Below are positions 1-7,500 of a stretch of 64,000 bases of DNA, piece by piece. The notes below the pieces were generated by a model that was not told the DNA's origin, did not search any database, and was given only the letters and a program-made list of their open reading frames with translations. The position numbers and the translations under genes were made by a program. The stretch comes from JAWLHU01 sp041690255. Lineage in GTDB: Bacteria; Bacillota; Sulfobacillia; Symbiobacteriales; Symbiobacteriaceae. How positions within the stretch are numbered: position 1 is the first letter of the stretch; each line of letters opens with the position of its first letter. The stretch is from the NCBI GenBank assembly GCA_041690255.1, contig JAWLHU010000011.1, positions 1 to 64,000 on the forward strand, written 5' to 3'.

Positions 1-156
1 TCCGAAACCAGGCATACGCTCTCCGGCAGCTCTTCACCGTTCGTTTCCAGATCGAAGAAGAACCGCTTATGGCTCTACACAATTTTTGAGCGAACTCTCT
101 AGAAAGTGCATGGCTGTTTTTCGCTCTGAGGGGCATTCTATATGGCATCAAGGCTG

Positions 157-186
157 TTGACGAGAAAGAGAGGCCTGTGCTATATT
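157..186 (+). promoter_or_regulatory. Sigma-70-type promoter of the tRNA-Asn gene
   Basis: TTGACG at 157-162 and TATATT at 181-186 are separated by 18 bp. The predicted start of transcription is a few bases before the tRNA at 202. The bases before it (1-156) hold nothing I can assign: both strands have short open frames at 1-90 without a convincing start. Confidence 0.7.
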
Positions 187-201
187 GTGTTCATCGCTCA
201 T

Positions 202-276
202 TCCGGCATAGCTCAACGGTAGAGCATCCGGCTGTTAACCGGAGGGTTGTAGGTTCGAATCCTACTGCCGGAGCCA
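202..276 (+). tRNA. tRNA-Asn (GTT)
   Basis: The acceptor stem TCCGGCA (202-208) pairs with TGCCGGA (266-272), followed by discriminator G and an encoded CCA (274-276). The T-loop GGTTCGAATCC is canonical and the anticodon loop reads CTGTTAA, giving anticodon GTT. It has its own promoter at 157-186 and a terminator hairpin just downstream. Confidence 0.95.
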
Positions 277-281
277 GTTGG

Positions 282-315
282 AAAAACAGGCGGCCACGTC
301 GCCTGTTTTTCTTTT
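282..315 (+). terminator. Rho-independent terminator after tRNA-Asn
   Basis: A stem of AAAAACAGGCG with CGCCTGTTTTT around a short loop, continued by a T-rich stretch. It separates the two tRNA genes into independent transcription units. Confidence 0.85.
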
Positions 316-317
316 GC

Positions 318-346
318 TTGTCGCATGGCGGCAAGTCGCGTAAAAT
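318..346 (+). promoter_or_regulatory. Promoter of the second tRNA gene
   Basis: TTGTCG at 318-323 and TAAAAT at 341-346 with an ideal 17-bp spacer. The mature tRNA begins 12 bases after the -10 box. Confidence 0.7.
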
Positions 347-357
347 AGATTGCACCC

Positions 358-433
358 GGGCCCTTAGCTCAGTGGTTAGAGCTGCCGGCTCATAACCGGT
401 TGGTCGCAGGTTCGAATCCTGCAGGGCCCACCA
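358..433 (+). tRNA. tRNA with CAT anticodon, probably tRNA-Ile2 (lysidine type)
   Basis: The acceptor stem GGGCCCT (358-364) pairs with AGGGCCC (423-429), followed by A and an encoded CCA. The anticodon is CAT, so an automatic call would be Met. The acceptor start GGGCCCTTAGCTCAGTGG and the variable-loop and T-arm start TTGGTCGC closely resemble bacterial tRNA-Ile2, which reads AUA after TilS converts C34 to lysidine, rather than elongator or initiator tRNA-Met. The identity choice is inference from remembered family consensus; that this is a tRNA is certain. Confidence 0.8.
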
Positions 434-440
434 TGGAAAG

Positions 441-473
441 TAGGGGGGCGAGACGCACACTCTCGCCCCCCTA
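441..473 (+). terminator. Hairpin after the CAT tRNA
   Basis: A 13-bp stem, TAGGGGGGCGAGA with TCTCGCCCCCCTA, around a 7-base loop, directly after the tRNA. There is no T tract, so it may act as a processing or stabilising structure as well as a terminator. Confidence 0.6.
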
Positions 474-491
474 CACCGCCCACATCTCGAA

Positions 492-546
492 GCGGAGACG
501 CCGGAGGCGACTGGAGTGAATCCAGATCGCCTCCTTTTGCATTGGG
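492..546 (+). repeat. 55-bp terminator-like repeat, copy 1
   Basis: Nearly identical to 2229-2283, with a few substitutions. The core is a hairpin at 503-534 (GGAGGCGA-CTGGA stem, GTGAA loop) followed by TTTT. In form it is a rho-independent terminator, but the flanking sequence GCGGAGACGCC on the left and GCATTGGG on the right is conserved too, so it is a mobile or duplicated unit and not only a convergent hairpin. Confidence 0.75.
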
Positions 547-672
547 GCAGGTCCCGCGGGAGGCACTGGGGCAGGGTCTGCGGGAGGAACCGGCAGCACT
601 CGGCCCCAGAAGGTCCGCTAGCCGACGGCCCCCAACGACCCGGGCCCGGAGCGAGAGCGCCCGGGGCAGCGC

Positions 673-709
673 AGTTCGTCAGGTTTTGCACGCCAAACGA
701 CCGGCCGCG
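673..709 (+). repeat. 37-bp intergenic repeat, copy 1
   Basis: Begins AGTTCGTCAGG and ends ACGACCGGCCGCG. It matches 1528-1565 with a few substitutions and one inserted base. Both copies are preceded by a G/C-rich stretch with GCGC. Function unknown. Confidence 0.6.
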
Positions 710-960
710 GGCCCGGAGGCATGCAGAGTCTCACAGTTGATGGTTGAATGACCGGTCCTGGCCCCACAAGAACCCAGTATCGACCCCGCGAGCCCCAGTT
801 TCGGGCCCCAATCAGCCTGGTCCCGGCCCTATGCAGGTACGCTTCAGGTATAGCCCTCTGTGTCAACATGGGTGAGACACCACGGAGTCTTAAATTGCTT
901 GTAGAAAGAGGTAGAGACAGGGAGTTCATCATACACGATGGTGGCGGGTTGGCAGTTGAC

Positions 961-1198
961 GGATTCCGTCACTTTTTCCCAGGGCGAGCGTAGGTCAAGT
1001 GGGAAATCGTAGCGGAACGACGCATTTGTAGGGCCTGTTCACCCCATAAGTCGCTCTTGTGGGGCCTCAGAGGGCGCATATTGGCCCGGGTCAGGCCGAA
1101 AAAGGGTGGTTCCCTCACTTCCAGGCCCCTTTTTTTCGCAGATTCCGCTACATTTTCCCACATGGGCGAGAGACTCACCGGGAATTTCTGGTGGAACC
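961..1198 (+). repeat. 238-bp double-hairpin foldback element, copy 1
   Basis: Matches 33915-34152 over its whole length in the same orientation. Each end is a hairpin built from the same motif: ATTCCG..ACTTTTTCCC pairs with GGGAAATCGTAGCGGAA on the left (961-1017), and ATTCCGCTACATTTTCCC with GGGAATTTCTGGTGGAA on the right (1142-1196). The outer arm of one end is also inverted relative to the other, so the whole unit can fold back. No open frame is conserved. It looks like a non-autonomous, REP- or IS200/IS605-like element. Confidence 0.75.
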
Positions 1199-1527
1199 GA
1201 CCGGCAGAGCCGCCCGGGCCACCAGCCATGCAAGAATCCGGTCTTGACGGAGTTCAGGCATCAATCCGCCTGTGCCGATGCGCCCCCCAAGTGGTGCATG
1301 AATCAACCGACCGTCGACATCAACCGCCAGTCCCGATTTTCCTCCGAGTTCCCGGCTTGAACTGTCTCATAATCGTTGACACGTTCCGTAGAGCATCACC
1401 TTCTGCATGCCTCTACCCGCTGACCTGCCTCATCTCCATGCAAAACATGATAAACGACAAATCACTCCGGCCCCAGGTCCCCAGCCCCAAGGCCCCGAAG
1501 CCGACGTGAGGGCGCTCGGGTAGCAGT

Positions 1528-1565
1528 AGTTCGTCAGGTCTGGCACGCCAGAACGACCGGCCGCG
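1528..1565 (+). repeat. 38-bp intergenic repeat, copy 2
   Basis: Second copy of the repeat at 673-709, same orientation, 855 bp downstream. The two copies flank the 238-bp foldback element at 961-1198, which suggests a composite duplicated unit, though more distant sequence around them is not clearly alike. Confidence 0.6.
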
Positions 1566-1713
1566 ACCATCGCTACAGTCAGGGTCCGAGCGCAACACTT
1601 GGGCGGTTACTCGTCCATCAACCAAAGAGGACGTTGCTTCAGCTAGTCTGCGAGGGGAGTGACCAGGTATTCGAGCGAAGCGCTGTACATGGGGGGCAGT
1701 TGGTCTTCTGGTC

Positions 1714-2175
1714 ATGGTTCTGGGCTGGCTAGGAGCCCGAGCGGTACTCAAGTCTGATGTGCCGGCGCAGACACCGTCGGCGGGCGCAGAGTGCCCAACA
1801 GCAGATTGCCTTTCCGTCCAGGTCGAGAATGAGCGGCTGAGGAGAGAGAATGCCGAGTTACGAGCTCAGATTGAGGTGATCCAGTCGAAGCCGCATGTGC
1901 ATCTGTTCCATTCCGTGGCTCAACTGAAAGAAGAGGGGTTGAGTGATCCCGTTGAGGAGCTGATCACCGATCTGAAGCAGCATTCCGAGCTGATTCCCAT
2001 GAAGGGGATCCTGGGTGGGACGATGCAGTTTCGCAATGAGAAGACGTGGGTGATCACGGACAGGTGGGTCCTGGCCCATTTTGATGACGGCCACGTCGGG
2101 GGCACCTTACTTCTGGAGTACTCGGTTCAGGACGGCGCCGTTCAGTGGACGGTGGTCGGTCACGCCCCCCATTAG
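1714..2175 (+). CDS. Small membrane-anchored coiled-coil protein of unknown function
   Basis: 153 residues from the first ATG. Residues 1-12 are the end of a hydrophobic stretch, then comes an acidic and cysteine-containing linker, a heptad-like helix (VENERLRRENAELRAQ, about 37-52) and a C-terminal domain of about 90 residues rich in beta-type sequence (LEYSVQDGAVQWTVVGH). The frame is open upstream to 1663 and would add IRAKRC plus a full transmembrane helix; the only start there would be an ATT at 1669, eleven bases after GGGGAG. A true N-terminal signal anchor starting at that ATT, or a frameshift upstream, is likely. I recognise no family. No operon partner; the 55-bp terminator-like repeat follows at 2229. 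Confidence 0.5.
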   Translation: MVLGWLGARAVLKSDVPAQTPSAGAECPTADCLSVQVENERLRRENAELRAQIEVIQSKPHVHLFHSVAQLKEEGLSDPVEELITDLKQHSELIPMKGILGGTMQFRNEKTWVITDRWVLAHFDDGHVGGTLLLEYSVQDGAVQWTVVGHAPH

Positions 2176-2228
2176 CCAGTGACGATCCCGTCGGTTTGAC
2201 GGCATCTCTCCGCGGGAAAACTCATGGA

Positions 2229-2283
2229 GCGGAGACGCCGGAGGCGGCTGGAGTGAATCCAGATCGCCTCCTTCTGCATTGGG
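2229..2283 (+). repeat. 55-bp terminator-like repeat, copy 2
   Basis: Second copy of 492-546, with the hairpin at 2240-2271 and CTTCTG replacing the T tract. It lies downstream of the 153-residue gene, where it could serve as its terminator. Confidence 0.75.
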
Positions 2284-2335
2284 CACCGGTTGCGTAGTGC
2301 CACGGTCACCATCCACACTTCGTGAAAGCTCATAC

Positions 2336-2363
2336 TTGCCATTGGCTGATCCTGCACTATAGT
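2336..2363 (+). promoter_or_regulatory. Promoter of the DUF4386-like/flavodoxin operon
   Basis: TTGCCA at 2336-2341 and TATAGT at 2358-2363 with a 16-bp spacer. It would give a leader of about 70 bases before the start codon at 2442. Confidence 0.55.
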
Positions 2364-2441
2364 CAAAATTGGAACCGATTGATTGGGCGGGGTGGTGGAG
2401 ATGGAGAAGGCCCGATGGACGAAACAGAAAGGGTGATCCTG

Positions 2442-3170
2442 ATGGCCCCAGTCACGAAAACCGACAACGCAGACTCCACGTACAAGGGCCTCTACAGACT
2501 TGGCGGCGTAGCCGCCCTGATCGCGGCAGCGTTAACCCTGGGCGAGGTGATCCTGCTCGCCCTCTACCCACTGCCTGGCACGATACAGGACTGGTTCATG
2601 CTCTTCCAGCGCAACAGACTCCTCGGGCTTCTGGACCTCTGGGGGCTGGAAGTCCCAATGTACGCCATGTTCGCCATCGTGTTTCTCGCCCTTTACATTG
2701 CGCTCAGAAGAGCCGATAAGGGCCTTATGGCCATTGCCCTGATCTTCGCCATCCTGGGGATTGGGGTCTTCCTTGCTACAAACAACCCCTTCTCCATGCT
2801 CTCCCTCAGCAACCAGCACGCGGCAGCGACGACAGATGCAGAGAGGTCAACGCTCCTCGCGGCAGGGCAAGCCCTGCTCGCCAACACGAGCCAACGTGCT
2901 GTCGGCGGGTTTAATATGGGGCTTTTCCTGGTCTCCATTGCTGGTCTGATCATCTCGTCGGTCATGCTCCGGAGTGATACCTTCCGGAAGTCAATCGCCT
3001 ATGTGGGGATTCTGGCACATGCCCTCTCCTTGGCCGATTACCTCAGGGAAGCCTTGACCTCATCCGCCGTTGTCGCTCTTCTCATCATCCTTCCAAATGC
3101 CCTGCTTCTGGTGACCTGGCTCGGCCTGGTTGGCCGAAGGCTCTACCAGCTAGGGCATGTCGACATGTGA
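2442..3170 (+). CDS. DUF4386-like integral membrane protein
   Basis: 242 residues with about six hydrophobic helices: near 15-40, 65-85, 90-115, 150-175, 185-205 and 210-235. The pattern of an N-terminal GLYRLGGVAALIAAAL helix, followed by paired helices and a short C-terminal tail, resembles DUF4386 family membrane proteins, whose role is unknown. I chose ATG 2442 because AAAGGG lies eight bases before it; ATG 2415, in frame, would add nine residues and has a GGAGAAGG at 2403. The flavodoxin gene follows after 12 bases, so the two are probably co-transcribed, but I see no direct functional link. Confidence 0.75.
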   Translation: MAPVTKTDNADSTYKGLYRLGGVAALIAAALTLGEVILLALYPLPGTIQDWFMLFQRNRLLGLLDLWGLEVPMYAMFAIVFLALYIALRRADKGLMAIALIFAILGIGVFLATNNPFSMLSLSNQHAAATTDAERSTLLAAGQALLANTSQRAVGGFNMGLFLVSIAGLIISSVMLRSDTFRKSIAYVGILAHALSLADYLREALTSSAVVALLIILPNALLLVTWLGLVGRRLYQLGHVDM

Positions 3171-3182
3171 AAGGAGACGACC

Positions 3183-3701
3183 ATGTCCTCACTGGTTCTT
3201 GTCGGATACGGAACGCGATACGGTTCCACGCAGGAGGTCGCCGAGGCAGTTGCGGCGACGCTGCGTGAATGCGAGCTTGCGGTAGATGTTGAGCCCCTGC
3301 GTGCCGTCCGCACACTGGGTGCGTACAGCGCAGTAGTGCTCGGGGCGCCGATCTTCATGTTCCACTGGCACAAGGATGCGCTTGGTTTCCTGTCACGCCA
3401 CCGCACAGCCCTCATGGAACGACCTGTGGCTGTCTTCGCCCTCGGTCCCACCCACGTGCCCCATGACGAGAAGGAGTGGCAGGATTCGCGCGCTCAACTT
3501 GATAAGGAACTGGAGCAGTTCCCCTGGTTCTCGCCGGTCGCCCTCGCCATGTTCGGCGGCAAGTACGACCCGGCCTATCTGCGCTTCCCGATGAATCTCC
3601 TCGCTGGCAAGGCGCCGGCCACCGACCTGCGAGACTGGACGGCGATCCGCTCCTGGGCATTAACCCTGCCGCCAAAGCTCCAACCCGCCGCTGTGCGTTG
3701 A
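3183..3701 (+). CDS. Flavodoxin-domain protein
   Basis: 172 residues. The N-terminus LVGYGTRYGSTQEVAEAV is the FMN-phosphate binding loop of flavodoxins (T/S-rich loop after the first strand), and VVLGAPIFMFHWHKDALGFL matches the 50s loop seen in the HemG/flavodoxin_5 group. It probably binds FMN and shuttles electrons in the cytoplasm; a protoporphyrinogen-oxidase-like role is only a family association. AAAGGAGACGACC precedes the ATG. It is the second gene of the operon starting at 2442, and the foldback element at 3743 lies right behind it. Confidence 0.85.
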   Translation: MSSLVLVGYGTRYGSTQEVAEAVAATLRECELAVDVEPLRAVRTLGAYSAVVLGAPIFMFHWHKDALGFLSRHRTALMERPVAVFALGPTHVPHDEKEWQDSRAQLDKELEQFPWFSPVALAMFGGKYDPAYLRFPMNLLAGKAPATDLRDWTAIRSWALTLPPKLQPAAVR

Positions 3702-3742
3702 GCGAGCCCCCCCGATACAGGCCGCCCATACACGATCTCACT

Positions 3743-3955
3743 CTCACTCGCGCCATTTTTTGCGGCTAACAGCGCCGGGCAGTGTTAAGAAATGGAGCGA
3801 GCGGCATCGTCGTGCCCTCAATCGGCAGCCCAGGATGCCAGAACGGCCCTGCGGGGGGCCTCCAGGGGCATCGGAGCCAGGGCTCCCCGAGTGCTCACGC
3901 CATTTCTTAATGGCCGGGTGTAGTCGGCGAATAAAAAAACGGCGTGAGTAGGAGA
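3743..3955. mobile_element. MITE-like foldback element (about 213 bp)
   Basis: The two ends form imperfect inverted repeats of about 60 bp: ACTCGCGCCATTTTTTG... at 3746 corresponds to the reverse complement of the right end, ACTCACGCCGTTTTTTTA... Within each arm a second hairpin is possible (CTCGC..CCATTT with AAATGG.GCGAG on the left; CTCACGCC with GGCGTGAG on the right). There is no open frame for a transposase. It fills the gap between convergent genes and may also terminate both. Target duplications are not evident. Confidence 0.65.
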
Positions 3956-3990
3956 GATGCCCCCTCACGCCGCTCCAGTCTGATCGCCCG

Positions 3991-4524
3991 TCAGGCCTGC
4001 ACGGCCGCATCCGCCAGACCCGCCATCTCCCGGCGTCGGGCCCACCGGAGCATCCACCAGGTCAGGAGGGGCAGCAGAATCACCACAGGGATGCCGGCCA
4101 CCAGGATCCATCCGCCGTAGATGTCCGCCGAGAAGGCGATCCAGTCCCACAGCCCGTGCAGCGCAATCGGGAGCAGGAGAGCGGCCGGGAAGAGGAGGAA
4201 ACGGCGCAGGCCGCCATCCTCCGCCAGGCCGTATAGAACGCCCATCAGCACCGCAAAGCAGAGGTGGGCCAGCGGCGGCAGGAGGAGGCGCCCCCCAACC
4301 AGTAGGAGGTTCTCGACCTCCCGAAACGGGCCGGTCAGGTAGTAGATGTTCTCAATGATCGCGAAGGCGCCGCCGATCCAGACGGCTGGGAGCACGGTAT
4401 CGCTCACCGCCCGCCGGCTGGGCTTCCGCCCCATGAGCCCGATCCCGCCCAGCAGCCCCAGGACCTGAGCGCGCAGCGACGGCCGCTCCTCCAGGACCAG
4501 AACGATGAACCGCAAAAGCGTCAC
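3991..4524 (-). CDS. Short PrsW/CAAX-type membrane protease-like protein
   Basis: 177 residues with four to five membrane helices. FAIIEN, HLCFAV and the final LHGLWDW match, in order, the E-N, H and H..WD motifs of the PrsW family of intramembrane proteases. The preceding EExxK motif is not recognisable; the only pair is the EERPS near residue 12. The protein is shorter than typical PrsW and lacks the usual N-terminal helices. GTG 4524 is chosen because GGGGGAGGG sits six bases upstream; the longer frame reads back across the terminator of the giant gene. It lies downstream of that gene on the same strand but is separated by the hairpin at 4549-4586. Confidence 0.65.
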   Translation of the reverse strand: MTLLRFIVLVLEERPSLRAQVLGLLGGIGLMGRKPSRRAVSDTVLPAVWIGGAFAIIENIYYLTGPFREVENLLLVGGRLLLPPLAHLCFAVLMGVLYGLAEDGGLRRFLLFPAALLLPIALHGLWDWIAFSADIYGGWILVAGIPVVILLPLLTWWMLRWARRREMAGLADAAVQA

Positions 4525-4548
4525 GGACAGCCCTCCCCCGTTCAGGTT

Positions 4549-4586
4549 TGAAAGAGCCAGCCTGCCCATGCACGAGCAGGCTGGCC
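4549..4586 (-). terminator. Terminator of the giant LysM-gene operon
   Basis: A stem GCCAGCCTGC / GCAGGCTGGC (4556-4565 with 4576-4585) follows the stop codon by a few bases and, read on the minus strand, runs into TCTTTC. It probably ends the long transcript started near 24.5 kb. Confidence 0.75.
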
Positions 4587-4591
4587 TTCCT

Positions 4592-7500
4592 TTACCGCTT
4601 GGAACTCGACGACTCCAGCGGATAGTAGAGGCTGCGAAGCTCCAGGATCGGCTGGTCCACCTGGCCGTCCTCACCGGCATAGACCGAGAGCTCCAGGTAG
4701 TAGCCGCCCTGGTTACGGGCCGGGTCGTTCAGACCGAGCCAGGCGTTCAGCGAATCGGCCAGCGCCTGCGGGAACCCGGTCCGCCACGCCTCGCTCAGAT
4801 GGAAGTCAAAGCGGGGGGCCAGGCCGATCGGGTAGAGCGAGGTGCCGCTCTCCACATCGACCAACTGGTAGCTGTAGCTCCACGCCACCTTCGTGTTGAT
4901 CGACCCGGTCGGCTTCCAGCCGTCCACATCGAACAGGAGATAGGTGAAGAGGTTGGTCAGCGCCTCCGTCGGGTCGTTGCCGGTCTCCTGCGCCCCCCGG
5001 ATATCGACCGGCTCGCTGTGGATCAGGAAGGGCACGAACGGGTTGACGAAGGCGACGGCCGGGGTCTGGTACTGGAACACATCGGCCACGGTCTTCTGCT
5101 GACTCTGGCCCAGGTTGGCGTTGCGCAGCACCCTCACCGAGGAGGCGCCGCTCTGGTAGGCGATCACATCCAACCCCTTCAGGGTGTAGGTCCAGCGGCT
5201 GGGCAGGGCCGGGAGGTTGGCGAAGTCGTAGACCGCACTGCGGCCATCCGGAGCGATGGTGACCGAGACCGGCTGATCCGGATGATACCCCTGCGTCTGG
5301 GGGTCAGGCACCAGGGCGGTCACCCCGGGCCAGATCACATCCGGCGAGATCGCCTTCAGCGTCAGCAGCCGGTTGGCCTGGTCGGCCTGGACCTCGAACT
5401 CGTAGATGATCCTCGGCGGGCCGGCCATGAACCCGGCCTTCAGAGCGGGCGGCTTCCAGCCCTGGTTGACCAGGGCGACCAACTGGGCGAAGGCCTTGAC
5501 TGCCGCCAGGGTCGTCTGGTCCTGCGCACCGGTCAGCAGCCGGGCCAGATCGGTCTTGATCACCGGGTAGACGGTGATGAACTGGGCCAGGGCAGCGAAG
5601 AGGTTCTGGTTGTAGTCCGCCGGCCCCGTGGCCGATGAGAGGCTGCCGTTCGGGTTGAAGACCATCTTCAGCCGGACCATATCCTGGCTGGCCGGGTCGT
5701 AGTCGTAGGTGAAGCTGTAGTCCCAGGACTTGAGTTGCTTGATCTTCTCCTGCAGGTCTCCGGCCATGGTCGTGGGCGGCACGGTCGCCGCACCGGTCTG
5801 AGCCACCAGGACCGGCGGCGACGGGTAGGCCCGCAGCGGGATCGGGATCGAGAGCTGGCCAATCTGGGCGCCCTCCGCCAGCGGGTCGGGCGGCTCGGCA
5901 CCGAGGACCCGGGCCGCAGCCTGGGGCGGCGCCCCGCCGATCGGCAGGATCAGCGTGAGCCAGGAGGAGGCCTGGTAGCCCTCTGCCGTCTCGTTGCCGA
6001 TTCCGTACTCGATCTCGGTAATGGCGTAGCGCAGGTCGAGGTCCAGATCGCTCTGGGCCGCCTTCTGCTGGGTATTGACCAGGAAGTTGAGGGAGGAGGA
6101 TCCCGGCTTCTGATCCGGCCCGCCCACCATGGGCACCTTCCCGGTCGAGAGGGAGTAGGGTGCGTTCGGACCCGCATCCATGCCGGTATCGGTCGTCAGC
6201 ACTGGCAGGCCGGAGAGGCGGGGAGCGGTGTCGGGGTCCTGGTCGGGCGAGTTGGTGGTGACCGGGAGTTGGACCACAGTATCGACCTGGTAGGCGTTGG
6301 AGAGGCTGATCAGCAGCCGCTGGCGCAGGGCCTCCCGGGCGGAGGTCAGGTCTCCGCCGTCACCATCGAAGATGGGGGTGAGGGCCAGGATGATCGACTC
6401 GACCAGCTCCTCCTTCTGCTGGACCACCAGCCGGTAGTAGGAGGCGCCATCCAGATCGTCGGGGCCGCTGCCCTTGGGCAGGTTGAAGGCCGCCACGGCA
6501 TACTCGGGCGAGAGGAAGAGGTCAACAGCCTCCAGGAACTGCTCTGCCCAGTTGTCCAGATCGACCGACTTGAAGGTCATCTTCTGGGCGCTGGCCGGGT
6601 CGAGGCCGGTGCCCTGCACGTAGGGCTGAATCTCGACATCGGACTGGGAGACGAGGGCCGTGGAGAGCGGCTTCAGGGCGAAGTAGGTCACGTCGGGGTT
6701 GAGGCCGCTGGAGCTGCCGCCGTTGATCTGGAAGGCGAGGGCGCCGGGGCGGAAGTCCACGGCGTAGACCTGCCGGAGGGTCTCGGTGCCGCCGGCGGTG
6801 CTCTCCTTGCCCACCGCCGCCTTGATCAGGTGGCCGAAGCTCTGCTCGAAGAGGGCGGCGAAGGTACCCAGCCCCTGGGTCGGGTCGCTCTCGCTGCCGC
6901 TGGTCTGCGGGGCGATGTCGCTCTGGGAGAGGTAGACCGCCTGGTTCTCGGTGAAGTCCGGGTGGACCAGCACCAGCCGCCGGGCCATCTCCAGCTCGAC
7001 CGTGACCGGGAAGATCACGTCTGGATTGACCGGGGTCCCGGTAATGGCGACATCCAGGTCGGTGGGGAGGACCGGGGCGGGGAGCATCCAGGCGCTGTCG
7101 GCCAGGATTCCATCGAACGCCTCTTGTTTGATGATGTCGGTCAGTGTGACGATGACGCCCTTCGCCGCAAAGCGGGCCATCAGGGAGAGCAGGGTGTCAT
7201 GTCGGTCGATATTGACGGAGACCCCGCCGTAGATGACGGTCGTGGCGCGGAGGATGCCGGTCAGGCTCCGGTTGGCCTGCGCCAGTGCGTACGGGTCCTG
7301 CCCGTAGATCCGTGCAACCTGGTCCAGGGCCTGGCCGGAGCCGGTGTGGATCGGCGGGCAGGCTAGCATGCCCCGGGCCTGGAGCAGGTCGCCGGCGTAG
7401 GCGATCGCCTCGGCGAAGTCGGCAAAGGCGTCGGCCGGGAAGCCCTGGCTCACCAGGCGGGCGAAGAGGGTGCTGAAGGTGTCGCCCTCCTGGGTGGTCA

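Larger units (their letters stand above)
474..1713. other. Gene-poor repeat-rich interval
   Basis: I see no credible gene here; the open frames lack ribosome binding sites, coding bias and recognisable protein. The interval holds a 55-bp terminator-like repeat (492-546), two copies of a 37-38 bp repeat (673-709 and 1528-1565) and one copy of a 238-bp foldback element (961-1198), all listed separately. The remainder (about 710-960 and 1200-1527) shows nothing recognisable. Confidence 0.6.

Noticed and set aside
1..90. Partial gene at the left edge
   Set aside because: Both strands have a short open frame (minus strand reads KRFFFDLETNGEELPE), but the minus frame meets a stop before any start codon, so no gene can be supported.
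191..691. Minus-strand frame of 166 residues across the tRNA genes
   Set aside because: It reads through both tRNAs; the DSNLRPTGYEP-type peptide is the familiar false translation of tRNA sequence.
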